Shown here in pieces: positions 34,622-45,700 of a stretch of DNA of 64,000 nt. Source of the stretch: Lepisosteus oculatus (lineage: Eukaryota > Chordata > Actinopteri > Semionotiformes > Lepisosteidae); contig NC_090718.1 of the NCBI RefSeq assembly GCF_040954835.1, positions 14,957,532 through 15,021,531 on the forward strand, in the 5' to 3' direction. The stretch's first letter is position 1. The number at the start of each line of letters is the position of its first letter. The notes below the pieces were generated by a model. That model did not search any database, was not told where the DNA came from, and saw nothing but the letters and a program-made list of their open reading frames with translations. A program made the translations under genes and the position numbers.

Positions 34622-35690
34622 GGATGTTATTGGCGACAAATTGATTTTTTTAAACGCCCAGAAGGTACTGGTATTAAATGCGAAATCAACCGCCGCCCCC
34701 CGCCCGGGCAAACAGAGACAAAATTGCGGACATTGTGATCATCGCACCAGTAACAAGGCGCTTGAGCTCAATGGACAGGGTCACCTGAGGGCGGAGTCGC
34801 CGTACACGATCACGCGTTCAGCCGAAAAAGAAGCCGCTATATTCCGGGAACGAAAGCAGCTGGGAAGTTACTTTCAACAGCACAAACCGGCACAAACGCA
34901 GCACTAAAGGCACAAACGGACAAACCTACTGGTAGGGGGGCCAGATTCACGGAGCTTCTTGTCCCGTCTACGGTGTACCCTGCTTTGCGCCTGTTGCTTG
35001 CCAGGCTCTGGTTCCCCCGCGCTTGGAGACGGGTGAACGGATTTGGGAAAGACGAATTCCGCCGCCTGCTCACTTTGAAGACACGTCTGAAACCTGTAAT
35101 GCTGATCGGTCAGTCACACCTCCGCCTTTATTAAAGGGATGTCAGTTTACAAATCGCTGCCTCGCCTTTAGAACGATCCGTTTATCATCCCTGATTCCCC
35201 ATTCTGCGCTGGACTTCCGTGGAATTGTCCCAGTGACTCCCGAACAGAGTCAGATGATGAGCAGTAGTCACAAGTTTTTAAGTCCAGCGAAAAACAGGCA
35301 AGTTACGAAAGTGTTACGAAAGTTAACCGTGTGTAGTAAAGCAATTCCCTCTCTGGGGAAAACAAGTAAAAACTGAAGAACTGGAATGTTCTGTGGCAAT
35401 GTGTTAAAAACACCATCCTTCTAATGACACCAGTTTTCCCGTGGTTAAGAATACGAAGCCACTTGGCCATTTCAGCCCCGCGGGGAAACGCCCCAGCCTC
35501 TCCTAACGGGGAGCCTAGTAAATGCAGTGCTGTAGGGTATGAGCTGTCTGCAGTGGAGGTAGATCGGAGTGAAGGCAACTAAAAACGATAAAGACAAAAC
35601 CATTTCGCTTCGAATCTAAAACTACACTCAAACCCTCAATACGAGCAAGACTGGTTACATAATTTGTGCTCGTAGACAAAACCTCCTTAC
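34622..35690. other. Intergenic, no gene recognised
   Basis: Moderately CpG-containing sequence after the LTR, with frames up to 117 codons but no recognisable domain. It may include eroded retrotransposon interior. Confidence 0.35.
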
Positions 35691-36077
35691 TGTCCCCCAA
35701 GCCCGTCTACATTGTATGGGCGACAGGGCCTTCTCCTGCTATGCCCCCAAGCTCTGGAACTCCTTGCCCAAGGATATCAGAAAGTCACCTTCTCTAAACT
35801 CCTTCAAATCCAGACTCAAACCCTCCTTTTCAGAAAAGCCTTTACTTAACTGGTTCCATTCTTCACCCCTCTGCTCTTCTTAATACCATCTTCCACGGTC
35901 TCCTCTATTGTTATTGTTGTATTGTTGTAATTATAATTGTGTCCTGTCTTGTGAAATTTTCTTATTTATTGTTGTAGTCTTCTTATTTATTGTTATTGTC
36001 ATCCTGTAAAGCGCTTTGAGAAGCCACCTTTAAAGGCGCTATATAAAATAAAGTTTATTATTATTATTATTATTATA
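35690..36077 (+). mobile_element. L2-clade LINE 3' end, copy 3
   Basis: Matches copies 1 and 2 from gcccgtctacattgtatggg through ccttctctaaactccttcaa to the tail gcgctttgagaagccacctt and an ATT repeat (36,055-36,075). More 5' truncated than the other copies. Confidence 0.88.
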
Positions 36078-36760
36078 AAACCTCAAGACACACACGAATT
36101 TCCTATTAAAATATATATATATAATAGTCTCTCTGTTGTGTTTAAATGCACTATGAAGCAGTTAGGAGAAGAAAATCACCTGGTCTCTATAGTACACAGA
36201 ATAAAAATGACGAACTAAACCAAGGTTTATTACTAAACAAAACTAATAATATATAAGTTCATAATCGTGTGTTGTCAAGGGATAAAACCCATATCTGTAA
36301 GAGAGAGCATCGAGCTGCCTATTGATATTTGAATGTGCAATCATAGAGCTCATAATCAAAATTAAACGTTTTTACAAATTATGCATACAAAATACAACAT
36401 CCATCATAATTGTATAACGGTATATACGCCACTACTATTAGAATAGTCTTACAATTGTCGTTAAGACAACAGCAAAGAGGAGTGAAACATTAAAGAAGAC
36501 AAGAACTAGCTACACTGCAGCTACTGTACATGAATTCTACGGAAATATGAGCTTGGATCTCATATTAGCAGGGTACGTTAACGTGTACAAAATGGTGAGT
36601 ATACAGTATATATCGCTCGTTTGAGCGAGTATTCGTGAGTAAAGTGTTCATTTCACAAGGCACGGATGTAGTTTTCTGGGCGTATTTCTTACAACTTTGC
36701 AGCGAGTTCACCCACCTACCGCCGCGCCTCACATTCCGAATTCCGGTGGTCCTGTTCCGA
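36078..36760. other. Intergenic, no gene recognised
   Basis: AT-rich unique-looking sequence with a short TA run (about 36,113-36,122). No supported gene or repeat. Confidence 0.4.
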
Positions 36761-36764
36761 CCTG

Positions 36765-37030
36765 TATGGAAGCCCGTTTCCGCCACGGAGTAAAAAAAAC
36801 AACGCGCTGCGGTATCTCAGAATTGCGACATAGTATCTCAGAATTGCGACTTAAAAACTCAGAATTACGACTTTATATCTCACATTTGCGACTTCGAAAT
36901 AGCCCATATTTCATTGTCTGTCCTTTGGTTATTGTACCGGATTCGGGTTCCAGGGGCTTGTGCCGTCGCCGCCCCCTCCCTACTGCATGGGCTCGAACCC
37001 GGGTCTTGCCAGCGGAGCTAAAGAAGACCT
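36765..37030 (+). mobile_element. Inverted element pair, left arm
   Basis: Starts tatggaagcccgtttccgcc, continues with about four degenerate tandem units of tctcagaattgcgact, then gtaccggattcgggttccag and a B-box-like gggctcgaacc in reverse (36989-36999). A second copy in opposite orientation is at 37,430-37,642. Subterminal short repeats of this kind are known in DNA transposons; the family is not assigned. Confidence 0.65.
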
Positions 37031-37429
37031 TCTTTTCTAAGTAAAAAAGGACATACAATGGAAATATGTAAAAAGTATAAGTTTCAGCTTTTATAATTGT
37101 GAATTCCTCTGGACGTGAAGCGTCTATTTTTGTATCTTATTTCATATTCTGTCTCCGTTTTTGTATTTCTGGTGTTCAAATAAAAACTTTTTTTAAAAGC
37201 CCACCGTCCACTATTCCCTCCGGGTACTATGGAAGCCTCATTGGCGGAAATGGGATTCTATATCAATTAGTGTAATTAATTTGATTTTTATCAGGGCACC
37301 GTACAAGACATACTGTATAGTGTAACGGACCGGCCGACATACAGGTTGTACGATCTGGGTGCAGTGAGGTGACGGCACCGCCCTCCCCTGCGCAGAACAG
37401 GGATACCAGCCGCCGGGGCTGAAGAAAGT

Positions 37430-37642
37430 GTTCTGTAGCTCCGCTGGTAAGACCCGGGTTCGAGCCCATACAGTGAGGAGGGTGGGGGCGGTGAGGGCAC
37501 AAGCCCTGGAACCCGAATCCGGTACAATAACGAAAGGACAGACAATGAAATATTTCGAAGTCGCAAATGTGAGATATTAAGTCGCAGTTCTGATTTACCA
37601 TAGCGCGTTTTTTTTACTCTCTGGCGGAAACGGGCTTCCATA
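37430..37642 (-). mobile_element. Inverted element pair, right arm
   Basis: Reverse-orientation copy of the 36,765-37,030 element: ends tggcggaaacgggcttccat and carries the Pol III-like B box ggttcgagccc at 37457-37467. Together the two arms could pair over about 200 bp with a loop of about 400 bp. Confidence 0.65.
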
Positions 37643-38402
37643 GTATGGGCTTCTATAGGGGACCTGCCTCCCTGCTGCTCGGTCTCGGCCGCTTCATTTT
37701 CATCGACTATATGTATTTCGCTATTTCGCAAGCGTTGCCCAATGCTAGAGACACAATTCTTTCCATTTTAAGCAGCTGTCAAGCAATTAATTTGAGCACG
37801 TAAAAAAACTGTGAATAAACTCGTACTATCCGTGTTATCCCGCTACAGTATATCTTTAAAATAATCCCTAAAACATGTCTGAGTTATAGTTGCAATTTCA
37901 GATCGTAATGGGTTTCCGCTGAAGGAACGGTCTCCAATCTTACCTTCTGATCCCGATGGCGTGTCCGTTGTCGAAGAGAGTTTTTAGATCGGGGCGGGAC
38001 GGGTTGTGAAGATCTTGCCGAGACAAGAAGGCAGAGCGCCGTGTCCCTCCCATCCTGTTTTTTTTAACTGCAAAGGTACCTCGATATTTCCCCACAGGAT
38101 AGCGCGCGGAGTCGAGCTCTGCACCTGGCAAATGTCCTGCTGGCGGCCAGTGCCGGCCTGAGCAATTGCAGAACCCGATTTGGACCGTTTTAATGGGTCC
38201 TCCTGGACTTCATATTATTTAAAATTAGGTATCAGGAAAACATGCTATTACATTGTATTAAAAATAAAACAATATCTATATTTATTATCTTATAATTTGA
38301 CATAAAACGTGCTTAAACAAAATTATACTTATAAAGAAATCTTTCTTGCATTCTGTTCTGTAAACTTTCAAAATTGTGTCGAAATTTAGTTTTTTTGCTT
38401 CA

Positions 38403-38885
38403 TCATTCTGTGGATAATATTGCAAGGCTGTTGAGTCTATCTTGGACGGTGTTTGACCTTAGATAAGATTTGATCCATTTTAATTTGGAGAAGCTCCTTT
38501 CCCCTCTGCCACTGTGTCTCGAATTGTCAAAAATATACAGAGAGCAATAAAAAAAAATTGGAAATCCTGATTCGAAGCAAGGAATTCCTGGATTTTCAAA
38601 GGCTTTCCAATGTATGAAGAAGGGAGAACTGGCTTCAGTGCTTCAATTTCCTCAACCAGCATATGACCATCTAAATCTGCGAACTTTACAGACTTGACGT
38701 TTGTTTTCCTGAATGAGCCTGACATCTATTAGCGCAGTTTCCAAATCAGCAGCACGTTTTTGTAATTCCTACTTGGAATTTGTTGAAATGTACTCGAAAA
38801 GCCAAATAAATCAACATGTTTTTCAACTGCTTAAACCATGTGTCCAAAGACTGCAAAGCCTTGTCTAAGACCTGGTCGAAGTGGA
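38403..38885 (-). mobile_element. hAT transposase C-terminal fragment
   Basis: The minus strand encodes IRDTVAEGK, then after a frameshift SFSKLKWIKSYLRS and RLNSLAILSTE and a stop at 38403-38405. This is the C-terminal dimerisation signature of ZMYM1/hAT-type transposases. Further upstream, up to about 38,885, the frame is broken several times (FDQVLDKALQSLDTWFKQLK). Dead fragment. Confidence 0.75.
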
Positions 38886-38889
38886 GTCG

Positions 38890-40250
38890 CCACTTCCTGT
38901 AGCGCCCGTCTTCTCGTGGGGATCCCCTGCCCCGACTCAGGGGGCTGTGAGGAGCCACACAGCACAGCTCCAGGTCATGGGGAAGGGCCGGAGGACAGGC
39001 CTCAATGTGTTGTTTGGTTGATGTCCCTGTCCAAAGGGACTTGCAGAGACAACAGGGCCTGCTGTGGTTTAACACCTGCTGCCCCAGAGACACTTAGCCC
39101 TGAGCCCCTGTTTTAGATCTCACCCCTCGCATAGTGCCACGCAGGTACTGTTGACTACCCCTAGTGTTGCGTTCAGTGTCTAAATGCAGGAGTCTGGTCA
39201 CTGTCAAGGATTCTTATGGTTTAAGAAGTCATCAGAGATTCAGGAAAGAGACATCTTGAAGTGGGAAACATCAAGCAAGGCTTTCAAAGATCAGTCCAGC
39301 TATTTTTATTAATGTGTTAAAAGCTTTTATAATTGCAATAGCAACATGCATTTTGCAACAGCATGCTTGCTGGGAATAGGCACTAGCTCCCTCGCAAACC
39401 TGAATTGGAAGAAGCGGTTTGAAAATGGAAGGATTCTTATAAACCAAAGCTTTTAATGGTTATATCCATTATCCAAAAAAACCCAAAACAATTACTCCTG
39501 GTAAGGGTTGTGACACTCTTGAGTCTAGTACATATCTTATCTCCTACTTGAAATAAACCCTAGTATTTCCTCATGCACAATTATCTGAAAGTCTACTGCT
39601 AGTTTAAGGACTAAATATATGCAGGCTGAGGAGAATGTGGATTCTGTGAAAAGTATTGACAAAAAACAGCAATGACCACAAGGTGACACAGCTATGATTT
39701 CGACACTAGCTGCCCACAACAGCCGTGTTTGTTCTGGTATTCTAACTGAAGCAAGTTAGAATTAGCAGAAGTGCCATTAGGCAAGTGTCATTTATGATTT
39801 CATTTTCACACGTCAGTCTGCAACCTATAAACTTGCTATTGTGGAAAAGCAACACAAATACTAATCTAGAAAAAACAGTCTGTTTATCTGCACCTTAAAA
39901 CAGTTTCTCTAGTATCAACATATAAATCTATAAAGGAGAGCTTTAAAAGCCACAACCAATGAATACTTTCATAACTTTAACTTTTGCAGATATTGCCTTT
40001 CTTAAGTCATAATATTTACAAGAACATGAGGCTACTATCACACTTCAGGTCAAGGGAAACCTGTTTGACAGTTTGTTCGTTTGTCCATTTAGGGAAGCAC
40101 ACATGGACAAATCTGGGAATTTTCTGACAAAACAAGGTTCACATTTCTGGACTGTTCCTGCATGTACAGGCGTGAAGAGGGAAAGATTTACTGATGGCCG
40201 CCGAGTGTGGTAGCAGACTGATTTCCCAGCCCGGAGGGGCAGCGCGTATC
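38890..40250 (-). other. 3' flank / probable 3' UTR of the second Thy-1 gene
   Basis: No gene recognised. A minus-strand AATAAA lies at 39305-39310, about 950 bp beyond the stop codon of the Thy-1-like gene B, and could end its transcript. Confidence 0.35.
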
Positions 40251-40254
40251 CGGC

Positions 40255-41752
40255 TCACAGGAGCTCAGCTGCCACATGCGTGGACAGCAGCACGAGCAGC
40301 ATCAACTCCTGGAGGAGCGCGTGGGGCGCAGAGGGCCCCGAGCATCGGGGGAGAGTCCCTGCGTACGAGAGAGCGATCAGAGCAGGAGCAAATTCATCAC
40401 CACAATGTCAGCATGTCAGATAAATGGCACCCTTTGAATGGAATATTAAAAACAAATAATTAATTAATATTAATATTTAAAAAAATCATGTTCAACCTGT
40501 GTGCTGTTTGGAAGATTAAAGCTAGCAGGAGTGTAAATGGGAAATCGTCGCACACAGGAATGGAAACACGGGAGGGAGAGAGACAGTGTCTGGAATGCAG
40601 AGCATACGTCTGCCTGAGATCAGACAGGAGCAGAGGATGCTCACCGTTGTTCAGAGTTATGTTTGAGGTTCCTGTCCTTCTCTGCGCGTCTTTGTGTCTG
40701 TTCACCTTCTTCAACTTCTTCTTTATCTGCAAGGAGCAGAAGTAGGTCTTGTTGGCCAGGCCCAGCTGCTCGGTCACAGTGAGGCGACATGACCCATCCG
40801 CAGCCACAGTGAGGTTAGACCTGAGCTTGTAGCTGGGGTGTGGTAACCTCCCTGGGTCCGTGCTGCCGATCAGCATCCCGTTCTCCAAGAAGGAGCAGAA
40901 GTAAGGCACAGAGCTGCATGTAGGCACACAGTCCATCCTCAGGTAATCTTCCTTGGTGAGGCAGATGGAAAATTTCTGGATGTGTTTCACCTCCACTGAA
41001 GACTGCACTGCGGCTGACCAAGAGAACACACACAGAGAGACCAGGAATTTACAACATACAACATCCATCTCAATTTACACATCTACATAGCAGATCAGAG
41101 ACACCATAGCCCCAGTCCTGGGAGGAAGCCTGGGTTTGCGATGTTGTGTACCAGCTGAAATCAGTGCTTCTTAATAGACATTTATTATAGAAACAGTTCA
41201 ACATGTCCAGTTGTGTAGAAGAACTGATAATGAAAGACAAACTCAACAGTTCAACTCCAGGGCATCTAAAGCATTGATAGCAGCATTCAGACACCCTTGG
41301 TTTTTGTACTAAAATCAGCCCATTAAATCTAGTGATCATAACAGAAATGCAGAACCTAAAACTACCTCACAACTATGAATTAGTGTTCTTTAAAAAAATA
41401 AAATGCATGTTGTCAAGGTTCAGAAGATCTAGTCATTAACCAACCCCAGTCCCCATCAGGACAGTAGGAATTGCAATAACCTCTATTCTCCTGCTTCACA
41501 AGTCTCGCCCAGGAGACTGTTTGGACAGACGTTCATTTTTGCAGAAGAGGAACAAACAAGGAGAGTGGGAAGCAGGCAGGCAACAGTCTTGGGAGCCTAT
41601 TCCCAAAACAGGGAAAACAGAAATGAGCAGTTAACGAGAAGCACATCAAGCTCACACAAAGCACGGATCAGCTGAAACAAAGAATCCTTAGGAGGCAGCA
41701 GATACTTACCCACCTGGAGTATGGCCAGTGTGGCGGAGAGATACACCCTCAT
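40255..41752 (-). CDS. Thy-1-like GPI-anchored Ig protein B
   Basis: Three coding exons on the minus strand: 41752-41710, 41013-40645, 40358-40255; total 516 nt, 171 aa. The structure copies gene A: phase-1 introns and a last coding exon of exactly 104 nt in both. The signal peptide MRVYLSATLAILQVAA resembles that of A (VYLSATL versus MYLSPTL). The Ig domain contains CLTKEDYLRMDC, MLIGSTDP and YFCSLQ, paralleling CLTKENNLRMDC and KLMGSTDP in A. A 30-residue extension rich in Lys/Arg (KKKLKKVNRHKDAQRR) precedes the last exon. That exon gives a possible GPI-site Cys (residue 143) and a hydrophobic tail LMLLVLLSTHVAAELL. Sequons NLT, NKT and NIT are present. Probably a tandem duplicate with a diverged membrane-proximal stalk. 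The last exon is placed on sequence similarity and phase only. Confidence 0.85.
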
Positions 41753-41759
41753 GGCTTGC

Positions 41760-42755
41760 TTGTCCTCTCTGCTCTGCAAAGAGCAAGAGAGATTGAGCAT
41801 CAACAGAATGGGGTTTGTTTGACAAGTATGTCTGTCCCAAGCAGCGATCCAGGATTTCTCTGTCTTCCCCTCTTCCCCTCCAATTTTTAAGACTTATTTG
41901 TCTGCCCCCTGCTTGCCTGGGTCCGAGCACCTTCTCTGCTCCCCAGTGCACTTCAGCTCGGCTTTGCAGCAACAGGGCGTTGAGGAGTCTGTGCTGGTGA
42001 GGGCTGCAGCACCACCAAGGAGAGGATGTGTTTGACATCACAAAGTTGGCTGGGTTTCAAAGCCCAAGCCTTTTTATTCATCAATCCAAAACAGGAAAAC
42101 CTCAGTCCATGATTGAATTTCTCCCTGGATAATTTTAAAATGGATGTTAGCTATGGATTTTTTAATTCTTAACAGACTTTCCCCAGCCCCGGGCAACTTG
42201 GATGACTGTTGTTATAGAACAGCTTTGCCTCCCAACATAGATCACATTAAAGTGCATATCACCTCCTAATCTTTGTTAGGTAAAGAAAAGCCATTTATCT
42301 GATCCTTGACCTTAAATAAAGACATGTGTCTGTGGTTAGTTATTAAGAAAAAAACAGTTGTGGTCATATGGAGCTCTTCCCTGCCTGTGCCTTGATTCTG
42401 TCTTCACAGTATGGTGTGTGCTATGGGTTCCTTTTAATTTGGTGTGCAGGCCTTCCTCTGTGAATTCACACACCCCTAAATTGCTAATCTGGTCAGCCGG
42501 AGTCTTCACTGCTGTACAGCTGTGGGCGCTGCCCACTCATTGATCTGATTACACAGGTCAATCACCTCTGTGCCCTTGGTCCTCTGGACCTGAGGAGGAG
42601 GAGGCTTACGGGACGTTACAGAAGGCAACTGGGGGATGGGAGGAACGCCTCTTGGATAAGTGGTGTGGTCTCATTCCAGCTGGTCACTCCTGGAGCAGCA
42701 CTGCCAGGAGATCTGCCTGTTTCCCTCTGCTGGCTCCCTCGCTGCAGTCTGCTGT
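41760..42755. promoter_or_regulatory. Divergent region between Thy-1-like B and a2m
   Basis: The two start codons (41752 minus, 42760 plus) are head-to-head and about 1 kb apart. The interval has no gene. Upstream of the a2m ATG, the gctgtcacc context at 42751-42759 is a fair translation-start context. No TATA box or CpG island is obvious. Confidence 0.4.
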
Positions 42756-42759
42756 CACC

Positions 42760-45700
42760 ATGTGGAGGGGCTTTTCACTGGCCTGCCTACTGCTCTGTAC
42801 CTGCCAGGCGTCCACACCACCGTAAGTCCACTCCTGCTGTCCAACAGGCTCTATAGATTAACAACTGTGACACTAAGAGTTTGTTACAAACTCATCTTGG
42901 TTGCTCCTGTGAAGATGCAACTTGATTTCAAAGCTGTGTTTAAAGGTGTTTGAAATATTCAAAAATATTTATTTAATTGTCCTCTTTATCCCGTCTGCAA
43001 AGGTGTGCTGCTGTTTTCTGTCCAGCACTTTTAGGGATGTGTGCTATGCTTCCTACTGGACTTTTGTGTAGCTTTAAGTGGAATGAATAGTGTTGCTGCA
43101 GTTCAGTTTTTCAGTCTGTAAACATTTTCATGGGCACAGGACATTCCTTATCTTAATACACACTTGATATGAATTGCTATGTAAATTCCAACAGCAATGA
43201 TCCTGGATGCTGAATTCAGGCCAAAGCTCTGCTATAAATGTTCTCAATTGCAACGAACACAAAGCAACAGCTGTAACTCTCTGGAGGATAATAAAGTACA
43301 GGATCAGTTAGTATAACTATTGCTCAAATTAACAAATCAATTAACTACTGTACTAAGAGGATCACACTGAATCAAATGAGAAAGTTCTGAATGTAGTAGT
43401 GGCTTATTACTGAAACACTGTCACTGTGCAATGATATTATGAAGCCTTTATCGGGATATTTGTTGTAAAATTCAACTAATATTAAATTGAAACCACAATC
43501 CAATAGACCTGTGTCTCATGTTTTAATCATGAGGAAAAGTGTTATTAGCATTACAACTACTAATGCACATAAAGTCTCTAGTATGAAACAAAGACCCAAA
43601 CCATCAAATTCACCAGACAGAAATCAGTCTCAGGTACAACAAATGCAACACATAAAAGTCCACAATATTTTGTACACAGAAATGTAACCTACATAAATGA
43701 ATGACCAATGTCGTCTCTTATGAGTCTAAGTTGTCCAAGAATATCATTTGTCAATGAAAATTAAAGCCACTGTGATATACCTCACGATCCAATTCAAACT
43801 CACAATACTTGTATTCATTTTGTGGTGTGTTGAAATCAACAGAATATCACATAGGTAGTTAAATGTACTCATCTGGAGTACTTAAAAACTAACATTATCA
43901 CAAGCGCTTAGCTTCAGTATATATATATACTGTATACAATATTCAAAATCATAACTATATATTGTCAGTCCACATATTAGTTTACTGTTCCGAATACTGT
44001 ACTGTAGTTCAGATATTCCGAATCTCAGCCTCCTTCAATTTTGCTCAATCCTTGGTACAGAACTACAATGGGATCACCTGGTCTCTCACTTTGATTTGCA
44101 AGTTTCTTTGTTGCAATCAAGGAGGCAGCCGAGGATGATCTTGACTACAGTACTGGATAATAATCAGCTCAGTACAGAGCACTGTAGTAAATCAGCAAAC
44201 TCACTGCAATTGACCCTTGGTGACTAATGCTGTTCTGTTCTTCAAAGACCAACGTGTGAATGAACCATGTCTGTAGCTGTGGCTGACCAGTTTGGCTTGT
44301 GTTTTGCATCTGTAGGCTCTTTATGGTGACATTTCCTGAGATGATCATTGAAGGCATTGAGTCCAAACTGTGTGCCACCCTTCTCCACCCCAACGAGACC
44401 CTGCGTCTGTCTGTCTCGCTGGTCTCCGGGCAGGACAGGAGGTTGCTGCTGGAGGAGACCACAGCACAGGGCTTCTACCGCTGTGAGCACTTCCAGGTCA
44501 GTGCCATACTAGACAGGCATCAATGGTAGGTGCCAGACAAAGTGCCAAGGCTTTGAGCCAGGAGAGGAGTGTTCAGCTCTTGTGGTATAGATACCTGCAA
44601 AAATACAGTTAAATATATATATATACAAAGATACCATTGCCAAGATACACATACCCAACTTCTAAGAACAGTATTGGAACATGACTTACGGATATTATAA
44701 TACGTCTACAGCCATATAACCCTGCAACTCACAACTGACAACCCACTGAAGCTAAGCAGGTGTGAGCCTGGTCAGTACCTGGACGCTGCTGGAAGTGGTG
44801 TTAGTGGTGTTACCCTGGCGTCTCATTGGCCTTTACCTATCATGGCCTCCTAATAATCATCCCTCTGTGAACTGGCTTCATCACTCTGTTCTCCTCCCCA
44901 CTGATAGCTGATGTGTGGTGGGCGTACTTTGAACACTATGGCTGTTGTCGCATCATCTAGGTGGGGGCTACACACTGGTGGGGGAGGGAAGTCCCCGTTA
45001 CCTATAAAGCGCTTTGAGTGGAGTGTCCAGAAAAGCGCTATATAAGTTTAAGGAATTATTAATTATAAAAATGTGCTTCTTCAAGAACCCTGAGACGTGT
45101 CTTGCAGGGAGATGATTATTTGGTGTCAACGGCTGTGGGGGTGTATCAGTGCAATCATGTGTCTACGACCGTGAGGGTCTGTTGTGTGGTTGTGTGGGGG
45201 GTTTCAGTGTGGATGTGTGTCTGCAGACCCTGGGGGTGTATCGGTGTGGTTGTATTTCTGCAGACAGGGGGTTTGTGACTTTGTGTCCGCAGGGTCCGCT
45301 AGTGCCCTCTGACTCGATGGAGGTGGTGGAGGTACAGCTGCAAGGCGAGAGCTTCACAATGGAGAAGCGCAGTGAGGTCCACTTCCGTCCCTCTCGCTCC
45401 CTCATCTTCATTCAGACTGACAAACCCATCTACAAACCAGGACAGACAGGTACTCTCCCTCTCCTCCATGTGGGGGTGCAGGAGGGCTGAGCTCAGCCCA
45501 CTGGCTCCTCACCTTCACATCTGCTGTACTAAAATCAGACACTTTCTAAGTGCACACGACTTGGCCAAAATATTAGGAACCCCCACCTATAAACTTGTTG
45601 GATCTTAACTCGAATAGGATGTGACATTCTATGGGGTTTTGAAATTAAATACTGTATATATTCTGTATATAAGCAAATATTACACTACACATAGAAATGG

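Noticed and set aside
40460-40644. Single-exon reading of Thy-1-like B to a stop at 40460
   Set aside because: The frame continues past a good donor (aacg|gtgagc at 40645) into intron; splicing to 40358 restores a GPI tail matching gene A.
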